Made by a program: the position numbers and the translations under genes. A stretch of 64,000 nt of DNA from contig CAVTZH010000001.1 of NCBI GenBank assembly GCA_963739175.1, forward strand, positions 1,054,001 to 1,118,000, written 5' to 3'. Within the stretch, counting starts at the first letter, position 1. The number at the start of each line of letters is the position of its first letter. Below the pieces are notes generated by a model, which worked only from the letters and a program-made list of their open reading frames with translations, was not told the DNA's origin and searched no databases. This document shows, one piece after another, positions 37,741 through 47,092 of the stretch. Source of the DNA: VAZQ01 sp963739175. GTDB lineage: Bacteria > Pseudomonadota > Alphaproteobacteria > Rhizobiales > Xanthobacteraceae.

Positions 37741-38055
37741 ATGGCTTGGCTCTATCTGCTGATCGCGGGACTGTTCGAAGTCGCCTGGGCGATCGGCCTC
37801 AAATACACGGAAGGCTTCACCCGCCTCGTGCCGTCGCTGTGGACGGTGGCAAGCATGGCGATCAGCTTGATGTTCCTCGGCCTGGCGTTGAAGTCGCTGC
37901 CGGTCGGCACCGCTTATGCGGTCTGGACCGGGATCGGTGCGGTCGGTGTCGCGATCCTCGGCATCGTCCTGTTCTCGGAGCCCGCCAACGCGCTGCGGCT
38001 CGGCTCGATCGCCATGATCGTCGGCGGGATCGTCGGTCTCAAGCTGGTGAGCTGA
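37741..38055 (+). CDS. gdx: Guanidinium exporter, SMR family (Gdx/SugE)
   Basis: 104 residues with four membrane helices. Glu13 in LFEVAWAIGLKYTEGFTR is the proton/substrate-coupling residue, and AVWTGIGAVGVAILGIVLF is the third helix. The GLKYTEGFTRL sequence puts it with the Gdx (formerly SugE) subtype and not with EmrE. It exports guanidinium in exchange for protons as an antiparallel dimer. A guanidine-II riboswitch directly upstream supports the assignment. Expression is therefore expected to rise with guanidinium. Confidence 0.93.
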   Translation: MAWLYLLIAGLFEVAWAIGLKYTEGFTRLVPSLWTVASMAISLMFLGLALKSLPVGTAYAVWTGIGAVGVAILGIVLFSEPANALRLGSIAMIVGGIVGLKLVS

Positions 38056-38133
38056 GCGCACGCGTCGCGGACTCGGGTCCGCCGGCCATGCGATAGTGGG
38101 CGCGCCGGTCCCCCTCGATTCGACCCCGCCCGC

Positions 38134-39843
38134 ATGAACGCCTCCGCACCGTCGCCCCTGTCGGCCCCGCAGCCGACATTCGCCGAGCTCTACACCCCGA
38201 AGCTCGTCACCATTCTGCGCGAGGGTTACGGCCTCGAGGATCTGCGCGCCGACGCGATCGCCGGGCTCACCGTCGCGATCGTCGCATTGCCGCTCTCGAT
38301 GGCGATCGCGGTGGCCTCCGGCGTCGGCCCCGAGCGCGGGCTCTACACCGCGATCGTCGGCGGATTCCTGATCTCGCTGCTCGGCGGCAGCCGCTTCCAG
38401 ATCGGCGGCCCCGCCGGCGCCTTCATCGTGCTGGTGGCGTTGATCGTCCAGCGCGAAGGCTATGACGGGCTGGTGCTGGCGACGCTGATCGCCGGCGTGA
38501 TCCTGATCGTGGTCGGCTTCCTGCGCGTCGGCACGTTTATCAAATACATCCCCTATCCGGTGACGATCGGCTTCACCTCCGGCATCGCCGTGATCATCGT
38601 CGTGAGCCAGGTGCGCGATCTCGCCGGCCTGCAACTGGCGCAAGAGCCGGCCGAATTCGTGCCCAAGCTGCGCGCGCTCTGGGACGCGGCGGCGACGTTC
38701 AGCCCCGCGACCGTCGCCGTCAGCGTGCTGTCGCTGGTGACGATCCTCGCGGTGCATCGCTGGCGGCCGACCTGGCCGGGGTTTCTGATCGCCCTCGTCG
38801 GCGCGGCGGCGGCGGCGGCGCTGCTGCAGCTCGACATCGCGACGCTCGGCACCCGTTTCGGCGCCATGCCGTCGAGCCTGCCGGCGCCGTCGCTGCCGGC
38901 CTTCACATGGGAGAAATTCGTCGCGGCCGTACCCAACGGCTGCGCCATCGCGCTGCTGGGCGCGATCGAGTCGCTTCTCTCCGCGGTGATCGCCGACGGC
39001 ATGACCGGACGGCGGCACCGCTCCAATTGCGAGCTGGTGGCGCAAGGCGTCGCCAATATCGGCTCGGTGGCGTTTGGCGGTATCTGCGCGACCGGCACCA
39101 TCGCGCGCACCGCCACCAATGTGCGCGCCGGCGCGCGCGGGCCGATCTCCGGGCTGTTTCATTCCGGCTACATCCTGCTGTTCATGCTGTTCGCCGCGCC
39201 GCTGGTCGCCTACATCCCGCTCGCCGCGCTCGGCGCCGTCTTGCTGGTCGTGGCCTGGAAGATGGCGGAGAAGTCTGAGTTCATTGCGCTGATCCGGGGA
39301 TCGCGCGCCGACGCGCTCGTGCTGCTCTCGACGTTCCTGCTCACCGTCTTCGTCGACCTGACGACCGGCATCGCGGTCGGCGTCGTCCTTGGCGCCTTCC
39401 TGTTCCTGCACCGCATGGCGGAAGCGGTCGAGGTGGCGAACGGCATCGAGCTCGTCACCGAAGACAAAGCCGACGCCAACGGCGCACGCACCGCCTATGA
39501 CGCCGCGCAAGCGACCGATCCCGAGGTGATGGTCTACCGGATCAGCGGCGCATTGTTCTTCGGCGCCACCGCCGCGGTCAGCACCGTGCTCGACCGGGTC
39601 GGTTCGCCGCCCAAAGCCTTCGTGCTCGACTTCGGCAACGTACCGCTGATCGACATCACCGCCGCCAACGCATTGCGCGGCTTCGTGCAGAAGCTCGAGC
39701 GCTCCGGGACGCATATCTATTTTGCCGGCGCGCGGCCGCCGGTCAGGCGGATGTTGAAGAACGCGGGCTTCAACCCGCCGGCCATCCGCTACGCCGCCAG
39801 CGCCGCCGCGGCGCTTGCGCAGATCAAGACCGGCGAGCCATGA
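38134..39843 (+). CDS. SulP-family anion transporter with STAS domain
   Basis: 569 residues. The membrane part has the SulP signature region DAIAGLTVAIVALPLSMAIAVASGVGPERGLYTAIVGGFL and FQIGGPAGAFIVLVA, and NIGSVAFGGICATGTIARTATN. A STAS domain covers about residues 455-560 (VMVYRISGALFFGATAAVSTV, FVLDFGNVPLIDITAANALRGF). Members carry sulfate, bicarbonate or dicarboxylates; the substrate is not fixed here. It overlaps the MFS gene by four bases (ATGA), so the two are coupled. Confidence 0.9.
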   Translation: MNASAPSPLSAPQPTFAELYTPKLVTILREGYGLEDLRADAIAGLTVAIVALPLSMAIAVASGVGPERGLYTAIVGGFLISLLGGSRFQIGGPAGAFIVLVALIVQREGYDGLVLATLIAGVILIVVGFLRVGTFIKYIPYPVTIGFTSGIAVIIVVSQVRDLAGLQLAQEPAEFVPKLRALWDAAATFSPATVAVSVLSLVTILAVHRWRPTWPGFLIALVGAAAAAALLQLDIATLGTRFGAMPSSLPAPSLPAFTWEKFVAAVPNGCAIALLGAIESLLSAVIADGMTGRRHRSNCELVAQGVANIGSVAFGGICATGTIARTATNVRAGARGPISGLFHSGYILLFMLFAAPLVAYIPLAALGAVLLVVAWKMAEKSEFIALIRGSRADALVLLSTFLLTVFVDLTTGIAVGVVLGAFLFLHRMAEAVEVANGIELVTEDKADANGARTAYDAAQATDPEVMVYRISGALFFGATAAVSTVLDRVGSPPKAFVLDFGNVPLIDITAANALRGFVQKLERSGTHIYFAGARPPVRRMLKNAGFNPPAIRYAASAAAALAQIKTGEP

Positions 39844-41042
39844 GCGAGGATGGTCGCTCTCCCACCCGGCTGTTGACGCTTCTGTGCCTGCTCTGGCTCA
39901 CCGGCGTGAGCATGCGCATCACCATCCTGGCGGTGCCGCCGGTGATCCCGCTGATCCATGCCGAGCTGCACCTCAGCGAAGCGCAGGTCGGGTTCCTGGT
40001 CAGCCTGCCGCTGCTGGTGTTCGCGCTCGCGGCGGTGCCGGGCTCGCTGCTGGTGCATCGGCTCGGCACGTTCCGCACCCTGCTGATCGGCATGGCGATC
40101 ACCGCGGCGGCAGCGGCCGGCCGCGGCGGCGCCGTGAATGTCTGGACGCTGCTCGCCGCGACCTTCGTGATGGGCTTCGGCGTCGCCATCATGCAGCCGG
40201 CCTTGCCGGCGCTGGTGCGCGAATGGATGCCGCAGCGCGTTGCGCTCGGCGCCTCCACCTCGACCAATGGGCTGGTGATGGGCGGCGTGCTGGCGCCGGC
40301 ACTCACTGCGCCGCTGGTGCTGCCGCTCACCGGCAACAGCTGGCGGCTCGACTTTGTCGTCTGGGCGGCGCCGGTGGTCGCGACCGCGCTGGTGTTCGTG
40401 CTGCTTGCGCCACGCAACATCGCGCCGCCGCCGTCAGACATCGCGACTGAGCGGCGCTGGTGGCCGGATTGGAAGCACCCACTGGTGTGGCTGCTCGGCC
40501 TCACGTTTGGCGCGAATAACTCAATGTATTTCGGCACCAACGCCTTCCTCCCCGACTATCTCGTCAACCACGGCCGCGCCGACCTGATCGGCGCCGCCCT
40601 GGTCGCGCTCAACGGCGCGCAACTCATCGCCACACTGCTCCTGATCCCGGTCGCCGGCCGGCTGCAGAACTGGCGCTCGCTGCCGTATCTCGTGTTTGGG
40701 CCGATCTCGTTCCTGTCGGCGCTCGGCTTGATCTGGTCGAGCGGCGTGTGGATCGTTGTCTTCGCCTTCACCATCGGCTTCTCAACTGCGATCACATTCG
40801 CGGTGATGCTGTCGCTGCCGCCGATGCTGAGCAAGCCCGGCGACGTGCATCGCGTCGCCGCCGGCATGTTCACGATCAGCTACAGTTGCGCCGTCGTCAT
40901 CCCGACGTTGAGCGGCGCACTGTGGGATCTCACCAGACTTCCATGGATCGTGTTCGTCGTGCTCGCGGCTTGCGCGGTCGCGCAGACATTGTTGGGGGTT
41001 ACGCTGAGCCGCTATCGCGCCGCGGACAATCCATCGGCTTGA
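39840..41042 (+). CDS. MFS transporter, CynX/NimT-like
   Basis: 400 residues, twelve predicted membrane segments, with SMRITILAVPPVIPLIHAEL at the first helix and GFGVAIMQPALPALVREWMP in the N-terminal half. This resembles the nitrate/cyanate (CynX, NimT) group. Its start is inside the SulP stop, so it is translated together with the SulP protein. The joint substrate is not known. After it there is a 101-base gap to the iron permease gene. Confidence 0.82.
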   Translation: MSEDGRSPTRLLTLLCLLWLTGVSMRITILAVPPVIPLIHAELHLSEAQVGFLVSLPLLVFALAAVPGSLLVHRLGTFRTLLIGMAITAAAAAGRGGAVNVWTLLAATFVMGFGVAIMQPALPALVREWMPQRVALGASTSTNGLVMGGVLAPALTAPLVLPLTGNSWRLDFVVWAAPVVATALVFVLLAPRNIAPPPSDIATERRWWPDWKHPLVWLLGLTFGANNSMYFGTNAFLPDYLVNHGRADLIGAALVALNGAQLIATLLLIPVAGRLQNWRSLPYLVFGPISFLSALGLIWSSGVWIVVFAFTIGFSTAITFAVMLSLPPMLSKPGDVHRVAAGMFTISYSCAVVIPTLSGALWDLTRLPWIVFVVLAACAVAQTLLGVTLSRYRAADNPSA

Positions 41043-41143
41043 TGCTTGTTGGAATGCTCATTGGAAGCGATTGAAACTACATTTCTTTACACGCGCCGCG
41101 TAACGGCAGTAAGCATCGCATCGAACTGTCATCGAGGTGCGCG

Positions 41144-41944
41144 ATGTCGGGTGTGTTCGTTCAAGCAGCCGTGATCCTGTTGCGCGAGGGATTGGAGGCG
41201 ATGCTCGTCATCGCCGCGCTCGCGGCCTATCTGAAAAAAGCCGGCGCCGCTGACCGTCTGGTCGCGCTCTACACCGGCGCGGTGATCGCGATCCTCGCGA
41301 GTTTGGTGGCCGCCTATCTGTTTCAGACGTTGAACGACGGTCAGCACAACGACTTGATCGAAGCCTTCGTCATCCTCGCCGCCGCGGCGCTGATGCTCTA
41401 TGTCAGCGGCTGGCTGCTGGTACGGCAGGACCCACGCGCATGGCAGGCATACCTGAAGGAGCGAGCTGAAGGCGCGCTCGCGCGAGGCACCGCCTGGGCC
41501 ATCGCGCTGCTGGCGTTCCTCGCCGTGTTCCGCGAGGGCGCCGAGACCGTGCTGTTCGTCTACGCGCTCGCGAGCTCGTCCGGCGGCTGGTCACCGGCGT
41601 TGTTCGGCGGACTGGCAGCCGGCGGCGCCGGACTGGTCATCCTGTTCTTCGTCATCAACGCCGTGGCGTCGCGGCTGCCGCTGCGGGCGGTGTTCATCGT
41701 CACGTCGGCCATGCTGTTCGTGATGGCGATCAAGATGATCGGCGACGCCATCCTGGAGTTCCAGGAACAGCTCATCGTGCCGTCCAATCCGGTCGCCGCC
41801 TTGGGATGGATGCTGGAGCTCGGCCTCAATCCGACCCGCGAAGCGCTGATGGCGCAGGGCGCGGTGATCGTGCTGGCGATCGTGACCTTCCTGCTGTGGC
41901 GCCGCAATGCCAGCGGGACCACCAAGGCGATCAAGGCCTCCTGA
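41144..41944 (+). CDS. FTR1-family iron permease
   Basis: 266 residues, seven predicted membrane helices. The two iron-binding motifs are REGLEAMLVIAAL near residue 14 and REGAETVLFVYAL near residue 129, as in FTR1/EfeU. Ribosome binding site is GAGGTG before ATG 41144. The periplasmic partners (EfeO, EfeB or a p19-type protein) are absent, so it may act alone or with genes elsewhere. I see no clear Fur or Irr site in the 100 bases upstream. Confidence 0.9.
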   Translation: MSGVFVQAAVILLREGLEAMLVIAALAAYLKKAGAADRLVALYTGAVIAILASLVAAYLFQTLNDGQHNDLIEAFVILAAAALMLYVSGWLLVRQDPRAWQAYLKERAEGALARGTAWAIALLAFLAVFREGAETVLFVYALASSSGGWSPALFGGLAAGGAGLVILFFVINAVASRLPLRAVFIVTSAMLFVMAIKMIGDAILEFQEQLIVPSNPVAALGWMLELGLNPTREALMAQGAVIVLAIVTFLLWRRNASGTTKAIKAS

Positions 41945-42024
41945 GCCTACGAGCGCGGGCGGCAGGCCTGCACTAGCCGCCATTGCCATCGTCGTGGGCC
42001 GCGTGTCAGGCTTGTCGCGTTTGC

Positions 42025-42072
42025 GCATGATCTTATCCGAAAACCGGTTTCCACTTTTCGGGATCATGCTCT
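42025..42072. repeat. Palindromic repeat GCATGATC...GATCATGC
   Basis: GCATGATCTTATCCGAAAAC then CGGTTTCCACTTTTCGGGAT then CATGCTC: the full-length form of the element also seen at 19218 and 47023. It lies between the iron permease and the EamA gene. Confidence 0.85.
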
Positions 42073-42083
42073 AAGCGAGCCGG

Positions 42084-42995
42084 ATGCCTCCACACGCCAA
42101 CACTCTTTCGGACGCCGCCAAGGCGCGCCTGCTCCTGGTCGTGCTCTGCATCGGCTGGGGCACGGCCTGGGTCACCATGCGGATGGCGCTGGAAGAGATT
42201 CCGCCGTTCAGCATGCGGCTCGGCACGTTGTCGCTCGGCACGCTCGTGTTGACCGGCTTCGCGCTGTTCCAGGGCCGCACGCTCGCGATCGCACACCGGC
42301 GCACGTGGATCCACATCTGCGTGGCGTCGGTGTTGAACATCGTGGCGTTCAGCGTGTTCACGCCGTTCGCACAGCTCTCGGCCGAGACGTCGCGGGTCGC
42401 GATCATGGTCTACACCATGCCGATCTGGGCGGCGATGCTGGCGCTGCCGATCCTGGGTGAGCGACTTACACCGATGCGCATCGCGGCGCTGGCACTCTGC
42501 ATCGCCGGCATGTCGATTCTCATTGCGCCGTTGGCCGGTCTCGGAATCCCGGTCGGCATCATGCTCGCGATCGGCGCGGCCATGAGCTGGGCCGCCGGCA
42601 CCGTCTATCTGAAATGGGCGAATCTCGAAGGCGATCCGATGGCGATCGCGATGTGGCAGCTCGCGTTCGGCCTGGTCGTGATCGCGGTCTGCGTGCCGCT
42701 GTTCGAAGGTGGGCTGCATCTCAATGCCGGCGCATGGTCGCTGTTCGGTCTGGTCTACTCTGGCATCATCGGATCGGGGCTTTGCTACTTCCTGTGGTTC
42801 GGCATCGTGCGGCGGCTGCCGGCCTCGACCGCAGCGCTCGGCATCCTGGCGTCGCCGGTGATCGGCGTCGTCACCGCGATGATCGTGCTGGGCGAGCGGC
42901 CGACCTGGCACGACGCCATCGGCTTCGCGCTGATGCTCGCGGCCTCCGGGATCGTGGTGCTGCGGCCGGACGGCGCGACCGAGATTGGGCGCTGA
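42084..42995 (+). CDS. EamA (DMT) family transporter
   Basis: 303 residues with ten membrane helices from two EamA repeats. The first repeat has CIGWGTAWVTMRMALEEIPPFSMRL, the second begins near SWAAGTVYLKWANLEGD and contains GIIGSGLCYFLWFGIVRRLPAS. Most relatives export amino acids or metabolites; none can be named here. The ATG at 42084 lies right after a palindromic repeat, and no strong ribosome binding site is visible. It is convergent with priA, with 6 bases between stops. Confidence 0.85.
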   Translation: MPPHANTLSDAAKARLLLVVLCIGWGTAWVTMRMALEEIPPFSMRLGTLSLGTLVLTGFALFQGRTLAIAHRRTWIHICVASVLNIVAFSVFTPFAQLSAETSRVAIMVYTMPIWAAMLALPILGERLTPMRIAALALCIAGMSILIAPLAGLGIPVGIMLAIGAAMSWAAGTVYLKWANLEGDPMAIAMWQLAFGLVVIAVCVPLFEGGLHLNAGAWSLFGLVYSGIIGSGLCYFLWFGIVRRLPASTAALGILASPVIGVVTAMIVLGERPTWHDAIGFALMLAASGIVVLRPDGATEIGR

Positions 42996-43001
42996 GTCGC
43001 G

Positions 43002-45155
43002 TCACAAAAAGCTCTGCGGATCGACGTCCACCTCGAGCTTGATGTTGCCTTTCTTCTTCGGCGCCCGCTCCATCCATTCGCGCAGATACGCGGAAAGATC
43101 GTAGCCGCGCGGCGCCTTCACCAGGATGCGGAAGCGGTAGCGGCCGCGCACCAGCGCGAGCGGCGCTTCGGCGGGGCCGAGCACGCGCACGGCTTCGTCA
43201 TGCGGCGACGCCGCCGCGATGCGCCGTGCATGACCTTCCGTTGCATGCTTGTCGGAGCCTGACACCAAGAGACTCGCGAGCCGCCCGAACGGCGGATAGT
43301 GCGTCTTTTCGCGCAGCTCGATCTCCGTCGCGTAGAATGCCTCGCGGTCCGACGCGATCAGCGCCTTCATCACCGGATGCTCGGGCTGATGCGTCTGCAG
43401 AAGCCCGATGCCGCGGCCTTCCTCGCGGCCGGCGCGGCCGACCACCTGATGCAGCAGCTGGAACGTGCGCTCGGCGGCGCGCGGATCGCCGTTCGAGAGC
43501 CCGAGATCGGCATCGACGATGCCGACGAGGTTGAGCTTCGGGAAGTGATGCCCCTTGGCGACGAGCTGCGTGCCGATCACGATGTCGAAGCGGCCTTCCG
43601 CGACGTCGTCGAGCTCCTCGCGCAGCCGCTCCATCGATTCCACGAGATCGCTGGAGAGCACCAGGATGCGCGCATCCGGAAACAGCTCGGCCGCCTCCTG
43701 CTCCAGCCGTTCAACGCCGGGACCGACCGGCGCAAAGGATTCCGTCGCGTCGCATTTCGCGCACCGGTCGGGCAGCGGCATCGCGAAGCCGCAGTGATGG
43801 CAGACGAGCCGCCGCCGGAAGCGATGATCGACCAGCCAGGCGTCGCAGTTCGGGCAGGCGAGCCGGTGGCCGCAGCTGCGGCAGAGCGTGAGCGGGGCAA
43901 AGCCGCGGCGGTTCAGGAACAGCAGCGCCTGCTCGCCGCGTCCGATCGCGGTCTGCACGGCTTCTGCGAGTCTCGGCGCGATGAAGCGGCCGCGCGGCGG
44001 GCCCTCGCGCTTCAAGTCGATCGCCTCGATGCCCGGCAGATGCTGGCCGCCGAAGCGTTCCGGCAGCGAGAGCTTCTTGTAGCGGCCGCGCCGCGCGTTG
44101 ACTTCGGTTTCGACCGACGGCGTCGCTGACGCCAGCACGATCGGGATACCGCCGACGCTCGCGCGCACCACCGCCATGTCGCGGGCATGGTAGCGCACGC
44201 CGTCCTCCTGCTTGTAGGCGGGGTCGTGCTCCTCATCGACCACGATCAGGCCGAGGTCGTTGTAAGGCAGGAACAGCGCCGAGCGCGCGCCGACCGTCAC
44301 GGTTGCTTCGCCCGATGAAACGGCCGCCCAGGTGCGCTGACGCAGCCGCTGCGAGAGCTGCGAATGCCATTCCGCCGGCCGCACGCCGAAGCGTTCGGCG
44401 AAACGGTCGAGCACCTGCGAGGTGAGCGCGATCTCCGGCATCAGGATCAGCGCCTGCCGGCCGCGCCGGATGGTTTCCGCCACCGCCTCGAGATAGACCG
44501 CGGTCTTGCCGGAGCCGGTGACGCCGTCGAGCAGCGTCGCGGCATAGCCGCCGGTGGCGATCGTGGCGCGCAAGGCATCCGCCGCCACCTGCTGCGCCGG
44601 CGAAAATTCCGGCTGCGCGAAGTCCGGATCGGGCGCGGGCGCGACCGGATCGGGTGGCAGCACCAGCGTCTCCAGCGTGCCCTCGTCGATCAGCCCGTCG
44701 ATGACGCCCGTCGATACGCCGGCCTCCTCCGCGATCTCGCCTTTCATGCGCACGAGCCCATCGGCGCAAACCGCCAGCACGCGGTTGCGCGCCGCGGTCA
44801 TGCGCTTGGGATGCGGGCCGGCAAGCCGCACGCCGACGCGCTCGCGCGCCGGGCCGAGATGCTCGCCCATGCGCAACGCCATGCGCGCGATCATCCCGCG
44901 CGGCGACAGCGTGTAGTTCGACACCCAGTCCACGAACTTGCGCAGCTCCGCCTTCAGCGGCGGCACGTCGAGCTTGTCGGCGATGTCCTTGAGGCGGTTG
45001 TCGAGGCGCGGATTGGGATTGTCGTTCTCCGCCCACACCACGCCCAGCACCTCGCGCGGGCCGAGCGGAACCGCCACGACGTCGCCGGGCGCCACCTCCA
45101 TCCCGGGCGGCACCACGTAGGAATAGGCCTGGTCGAGCGCGACCGGCACCAGCAC
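43002..45155 (-). CDS. priA: Primosomal protein N', replication restart helicase
   Basis: 717 residues. It has the N-terminal 3'-DNA-binding domain (VALDQAYSYVVPPGMEVAPGDVV), Walker A GVTGSGKTAVYLEAV, the DEEH box LIVVDEEHDPAYKQED, and zinc Cys in CRSCGHRLACPNCD, CHHCG and CAKC. It restarts stalled replication forks. The start is uncertain: GTG 45155 keeps frame, but removing one base near 45167 would give an ATG at 45176 and a normal N-terminus ending RVVDVLVPV. In Rhizobiales priA often sits next to atpH; here six transporter-type genes intervene. Confidence 0.94.
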   Translation of the reverse strand: MLVPVALDQAYSYVVPPGMEVAPGDVVAVPLGPREVLGVVWAENDNPNPRLDNRLKDIADKLDVPPLKAELRKFVDWVSNYTLSPRGMIARMALRMGEHLGPARERVGVRLAGPHPKRMTAARNRVLAVCADGLVRMKGEIAEEAGVSTGVIDGLIDEGTLETLVLPPDPVAPAPDPDFAQPEFSPAQQVAADALRATIATGGYAATLLDGVTGSGKTAVYLEAVAETIRRGRQALILMPEIALTSQVLDRFAERFGVRPAEWHSQLSQRLRQRTWAAVSSGEATVTVGARSALFLPYNDLGLIVVDEEHDPAYKQEDGVRYHARDMAVVRASVGGIPIVLASATPSVETEVNARRGRYKKLSLPERFGGQHLPGIEAIDLKREGPPRGRFIAPRLAEAVQTAIGRGEQALLFLNRRGFAPLTLCRSCGHRLACPNCDAWLVDHRFRRRLVCHHCGFAMPLPDRCAKCDATESFAPVGPGVERLEQEAAELFPDARILVLSSDLVESMERLREELDDVAEGRFDIVIGTQLVAKGHHFPKLNLVGIVDADLGLSNGDPRAAERTFQLLHQVVGRAGREEGRGIGLLQTHQPEHPVMKALIASDREAFYATEIELREKTHYPPFGRLASLLVSGSDKHATEGHARRIAAASPHDEAVRVLGPAEAPLALVRGRYRFRILVKAPRGYDLSAYLREWMERAPKKKGNIKLEVDVDPQSFL

Positions 45156-45269
45156 ATCGACGACACGGCGTGTTCATGAGCCGATCTCGCGCGATTCTCC
45201 GCGCTTAAGAAAGGGGTAGGAAGCGGGTGTGATTATGCCCGATGTGTCAAGCCATATAGAATCGCCGCA

Positions 45270-46235
45270 ATGGCCGAATCGGCAGCCGAAGCCCTGAATC
45301 TTCCCTTCGCCGCCTCCGACGTGGTGGCGGAGGTGATCCGCTGGCGCGCCTTTTTGGCCAGCGAAAAGCGGATGTCGCCGAAGACGGTCGAGGCCTATGC
45401 CCGGGACGCCAGCCAGTTCCTCGCCTTCCTGGCGGAACATCTCGGCGGCAAGGTGACGCTCGCGCGGCTCGTCAAGCTCGCGCCGGCGGACGTGCGCGCG
45501 TTCCTCGCCTCGCGGCGCGCCGACGGTATCGGCAGCCGCTCACTGATGCGCGCTCTCGCAGGCATGCGCTCGTTCACGCGCTACCTCGAACGCGAGGGCA
45601 AGGGCCGCGTCAGCGCCCTCTCCGCCGTGCGCGCGCCGAAGATCGCCAAGACGCTGCCGAAGCCGATCGGCATTGGTGCAGCGAAACAGCTGGCCGACGT
45701 CGACCTGCGCGCCGGCGAGGAACGCGAGCCCTGGGTGTTCGCGCGTGACGCCGCCGTGCTCGCTCTGCTCTACGGCTCGGGGCTTCGCATCTCGGAAGCG
45801 CTCGGGCTCAAGCGCAAGGAGGTGCCGGCGCCCGGCAGGGGTGATGCCGTCACCGTGACCGGCAAGGGCAACAAGCAGCGCATGGTGCCGGTGCTGCAAC
45901 AGGTGCTCGTTCTCATCGCAGACTATGTGAAGCTTTGTCCCTACGATTTGCCGGGCGACGGGCCGCTGTTCGTCGGCGCGCGCGGTGGTCCGCTCTCGCC
46001 GCGCATCGTGCAGCTGGCGATGGCGCGGCTGCGCGGCGCGCTCGGCCTGCCGGAGACCGCGACGCCGCATGCGCTGCGGCACTCGTTCGCGACGCATCTG
46101 CTGGCACGCGGCGGCGACTTGCGCGCCATCCAGGAGCTGCTCGGCCACGCCTCGCTCTCGACCACGCAGATCTATACCGCGATCGACGCCGAGCGGTTGA
46201 TGGACGTCTACCGCAGCGCGCATCCGCGCGCCTGA
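45270..46235 (+). CDS. xerC: Tyrosine recombinase XerC
   Basis: 321 residues. The N-terminal SAM-like domain (RWRAFLASEKRMSPKTVEAYARD) binds DNA. The catalytic set is Arg in YGSGLRISEAL, Lys in GKGNKQRMVP, His/Arg in HALRHSFATHLL, His in LGHASLSTTQ and the nucleophile Tyr in IYTAI. It resolves chromosome dimers at dif with XerD. It is divergent from priA, the usual place in this order. It is the host recombinase and not a mobile-element integrase. Confidence 0.93.
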   Translation: MAESAAEALNLPFAASDVVAEVIRWRAFLASEKRMSPKTVEAYARDASQFLAFLAEHLGGKVTLARLVKLAPADVRAFLASRRADGIGSRSLMRALAGMRSFTRYLEREGKGRVSALSAVRAPKIAKTLPKPIGIGAAKQLADVDLRAGEEREPWVFARDAAVLALLYGSGLRISEALGLKRKEVPAPGRGDAVTVTGKGNKQRMVPVLQQVLVLIADYVKLCPYDLPGDGPLFVGARGGPLSPRIVQLAMARLRGALGLPETATPHALRHSFATHLLARGGDLRAIQELLGHASLSTTQIYTAIDAERLMDVYRSAHPRA

Positions 46236-46335
46236 GATACAACCGTCACAATCGCCAAAAGCGCCGCGCACCCCTCTTGCGGACGGCACGGCGTCGGCTA
46301 CACCCTCCTCCCGCCTAACCAGGGAGGATTCGACC

Positions 46336-47022
46336 ATGAGCCACGGCGTCCACGCAGTTCAGCACGAAGCTGAGCACAAGATGCAGCATGACAGCGGCCA
46401 CGGCGACCACGGTGGCGGCGGAAAGGGCCTGCTCGACGCGCGCAACAAGAAAGTCGCGCTGCTGATCGCGGTGCTTGCGCTGGGCCTCGCCTTTTCGGAG
46501 ACGCTCGGCAAGAGCGCGCAGACGGCCGGGATCAGCTACAACGTCGAGGCGTCGAACCTCTGGGCCTTCTTCCAGGCCAAGACCATCCGCCAGACCGTGC
46601 TCGAGGCGGCAACCGAAATGCTGAAGCTCGACGCGGCTCGGGACGGCGGCGATCCGGCTGCGACCAAGGCCGCGCTCGCCAAGCGCATCGACAACTGGGA
46701 GAAGACCGCCGCGCGCTACAACACCGAGCTGATGGACCCGCCGGTACGCAAGGCCGTCAACCTGAACCCGCCCTACGGCGAAGGCCGCCGCGAATTGATG
46801 GCGCGCGCGATCGCCGCCGAGGCGAAGCGCGACACCTCGTTGGAAAAGTACCACCACTACGAGGTGGCGTCCGCCGCGTTCCAGATCGGCATCGTGCTGG
46901 CGTCGGCGACGGTGATCACCGGCATGGTGGTGCTGAGCTATCTCGCGGGCGCCCTGGGGCTGCTCGGCCTGGCGTTCATGGCGATCGGCTTCTTCGCCCC
47001 GCACCTCGTGCATTTGTTCTAG
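46336..47022 (+). CDS. DUF4337 membrane protein
   Basis: 228 residues with a strong ribosome binding site AGGGAGGA. A His-rich N-terminus (HGVHAVQHEAEHKMQHDSGH) may bind metal. A membrane helix (KKVALLIAVLALGLAFSETL) is followed by a helical cytoplasmic or periplasmic part with WAFFQAKTIRQT, and two close C-terminal helices end LVHLF. This is the DUF4337 family, of unknown function. A palindromic repeat begins at its stop. Confidence 0.8.
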   Translation: MSHGVHAVQHEAEHKMQHDSGHGDHGGGGKGLLDARNKKVALLIAVLALGLAFSETLGKSAQTAGISYNVEASNLWAFFQAKTIRQTVLEAATEMLKLDAARDGGDPAATKAALAKRIDNWEKTAARYNTELMDPPVRKAVNLNPPYGEGRRELMARAIAAEAKRDTSLEKYHHYEVASAAFQIGIVLASATVITGMVVLSYLAGALGLLGLAFMAIGFFAPHLVHLF

Positions 47023-47071
47023 GAGCATGATCCCGAAAAGTGGGAACCGGTTTTCGGACAAGATCATGCTC
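47023..47071. repeat. Palindromic repeat GAGCATGATC...GATCATGCTC
   Basis: The best copy of this family: GAGCATGATCCCGAAAAGTG then GGAACCGGTTTTCGGACAAG then ATCATGCTC, a near-perfect inverted repeat between the convergent DUF4337 and SDR genes. Confidence 0.88.
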
Positions 47072-47092
47072 AACTAAACGAGCGCGCGAGCG

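Noticed and set aside
45200..45268. TTGACA-like and TATAGA-like boxes between priA and xerC
   Set aside because: They are on opposite strands or have the wrong spacing to make a promoter.
45270..46235. Integrase of a mobile element
   Set aside because: Length, motifs and position beside priA fit the host XerC. No attachment sites or cargo were seen.
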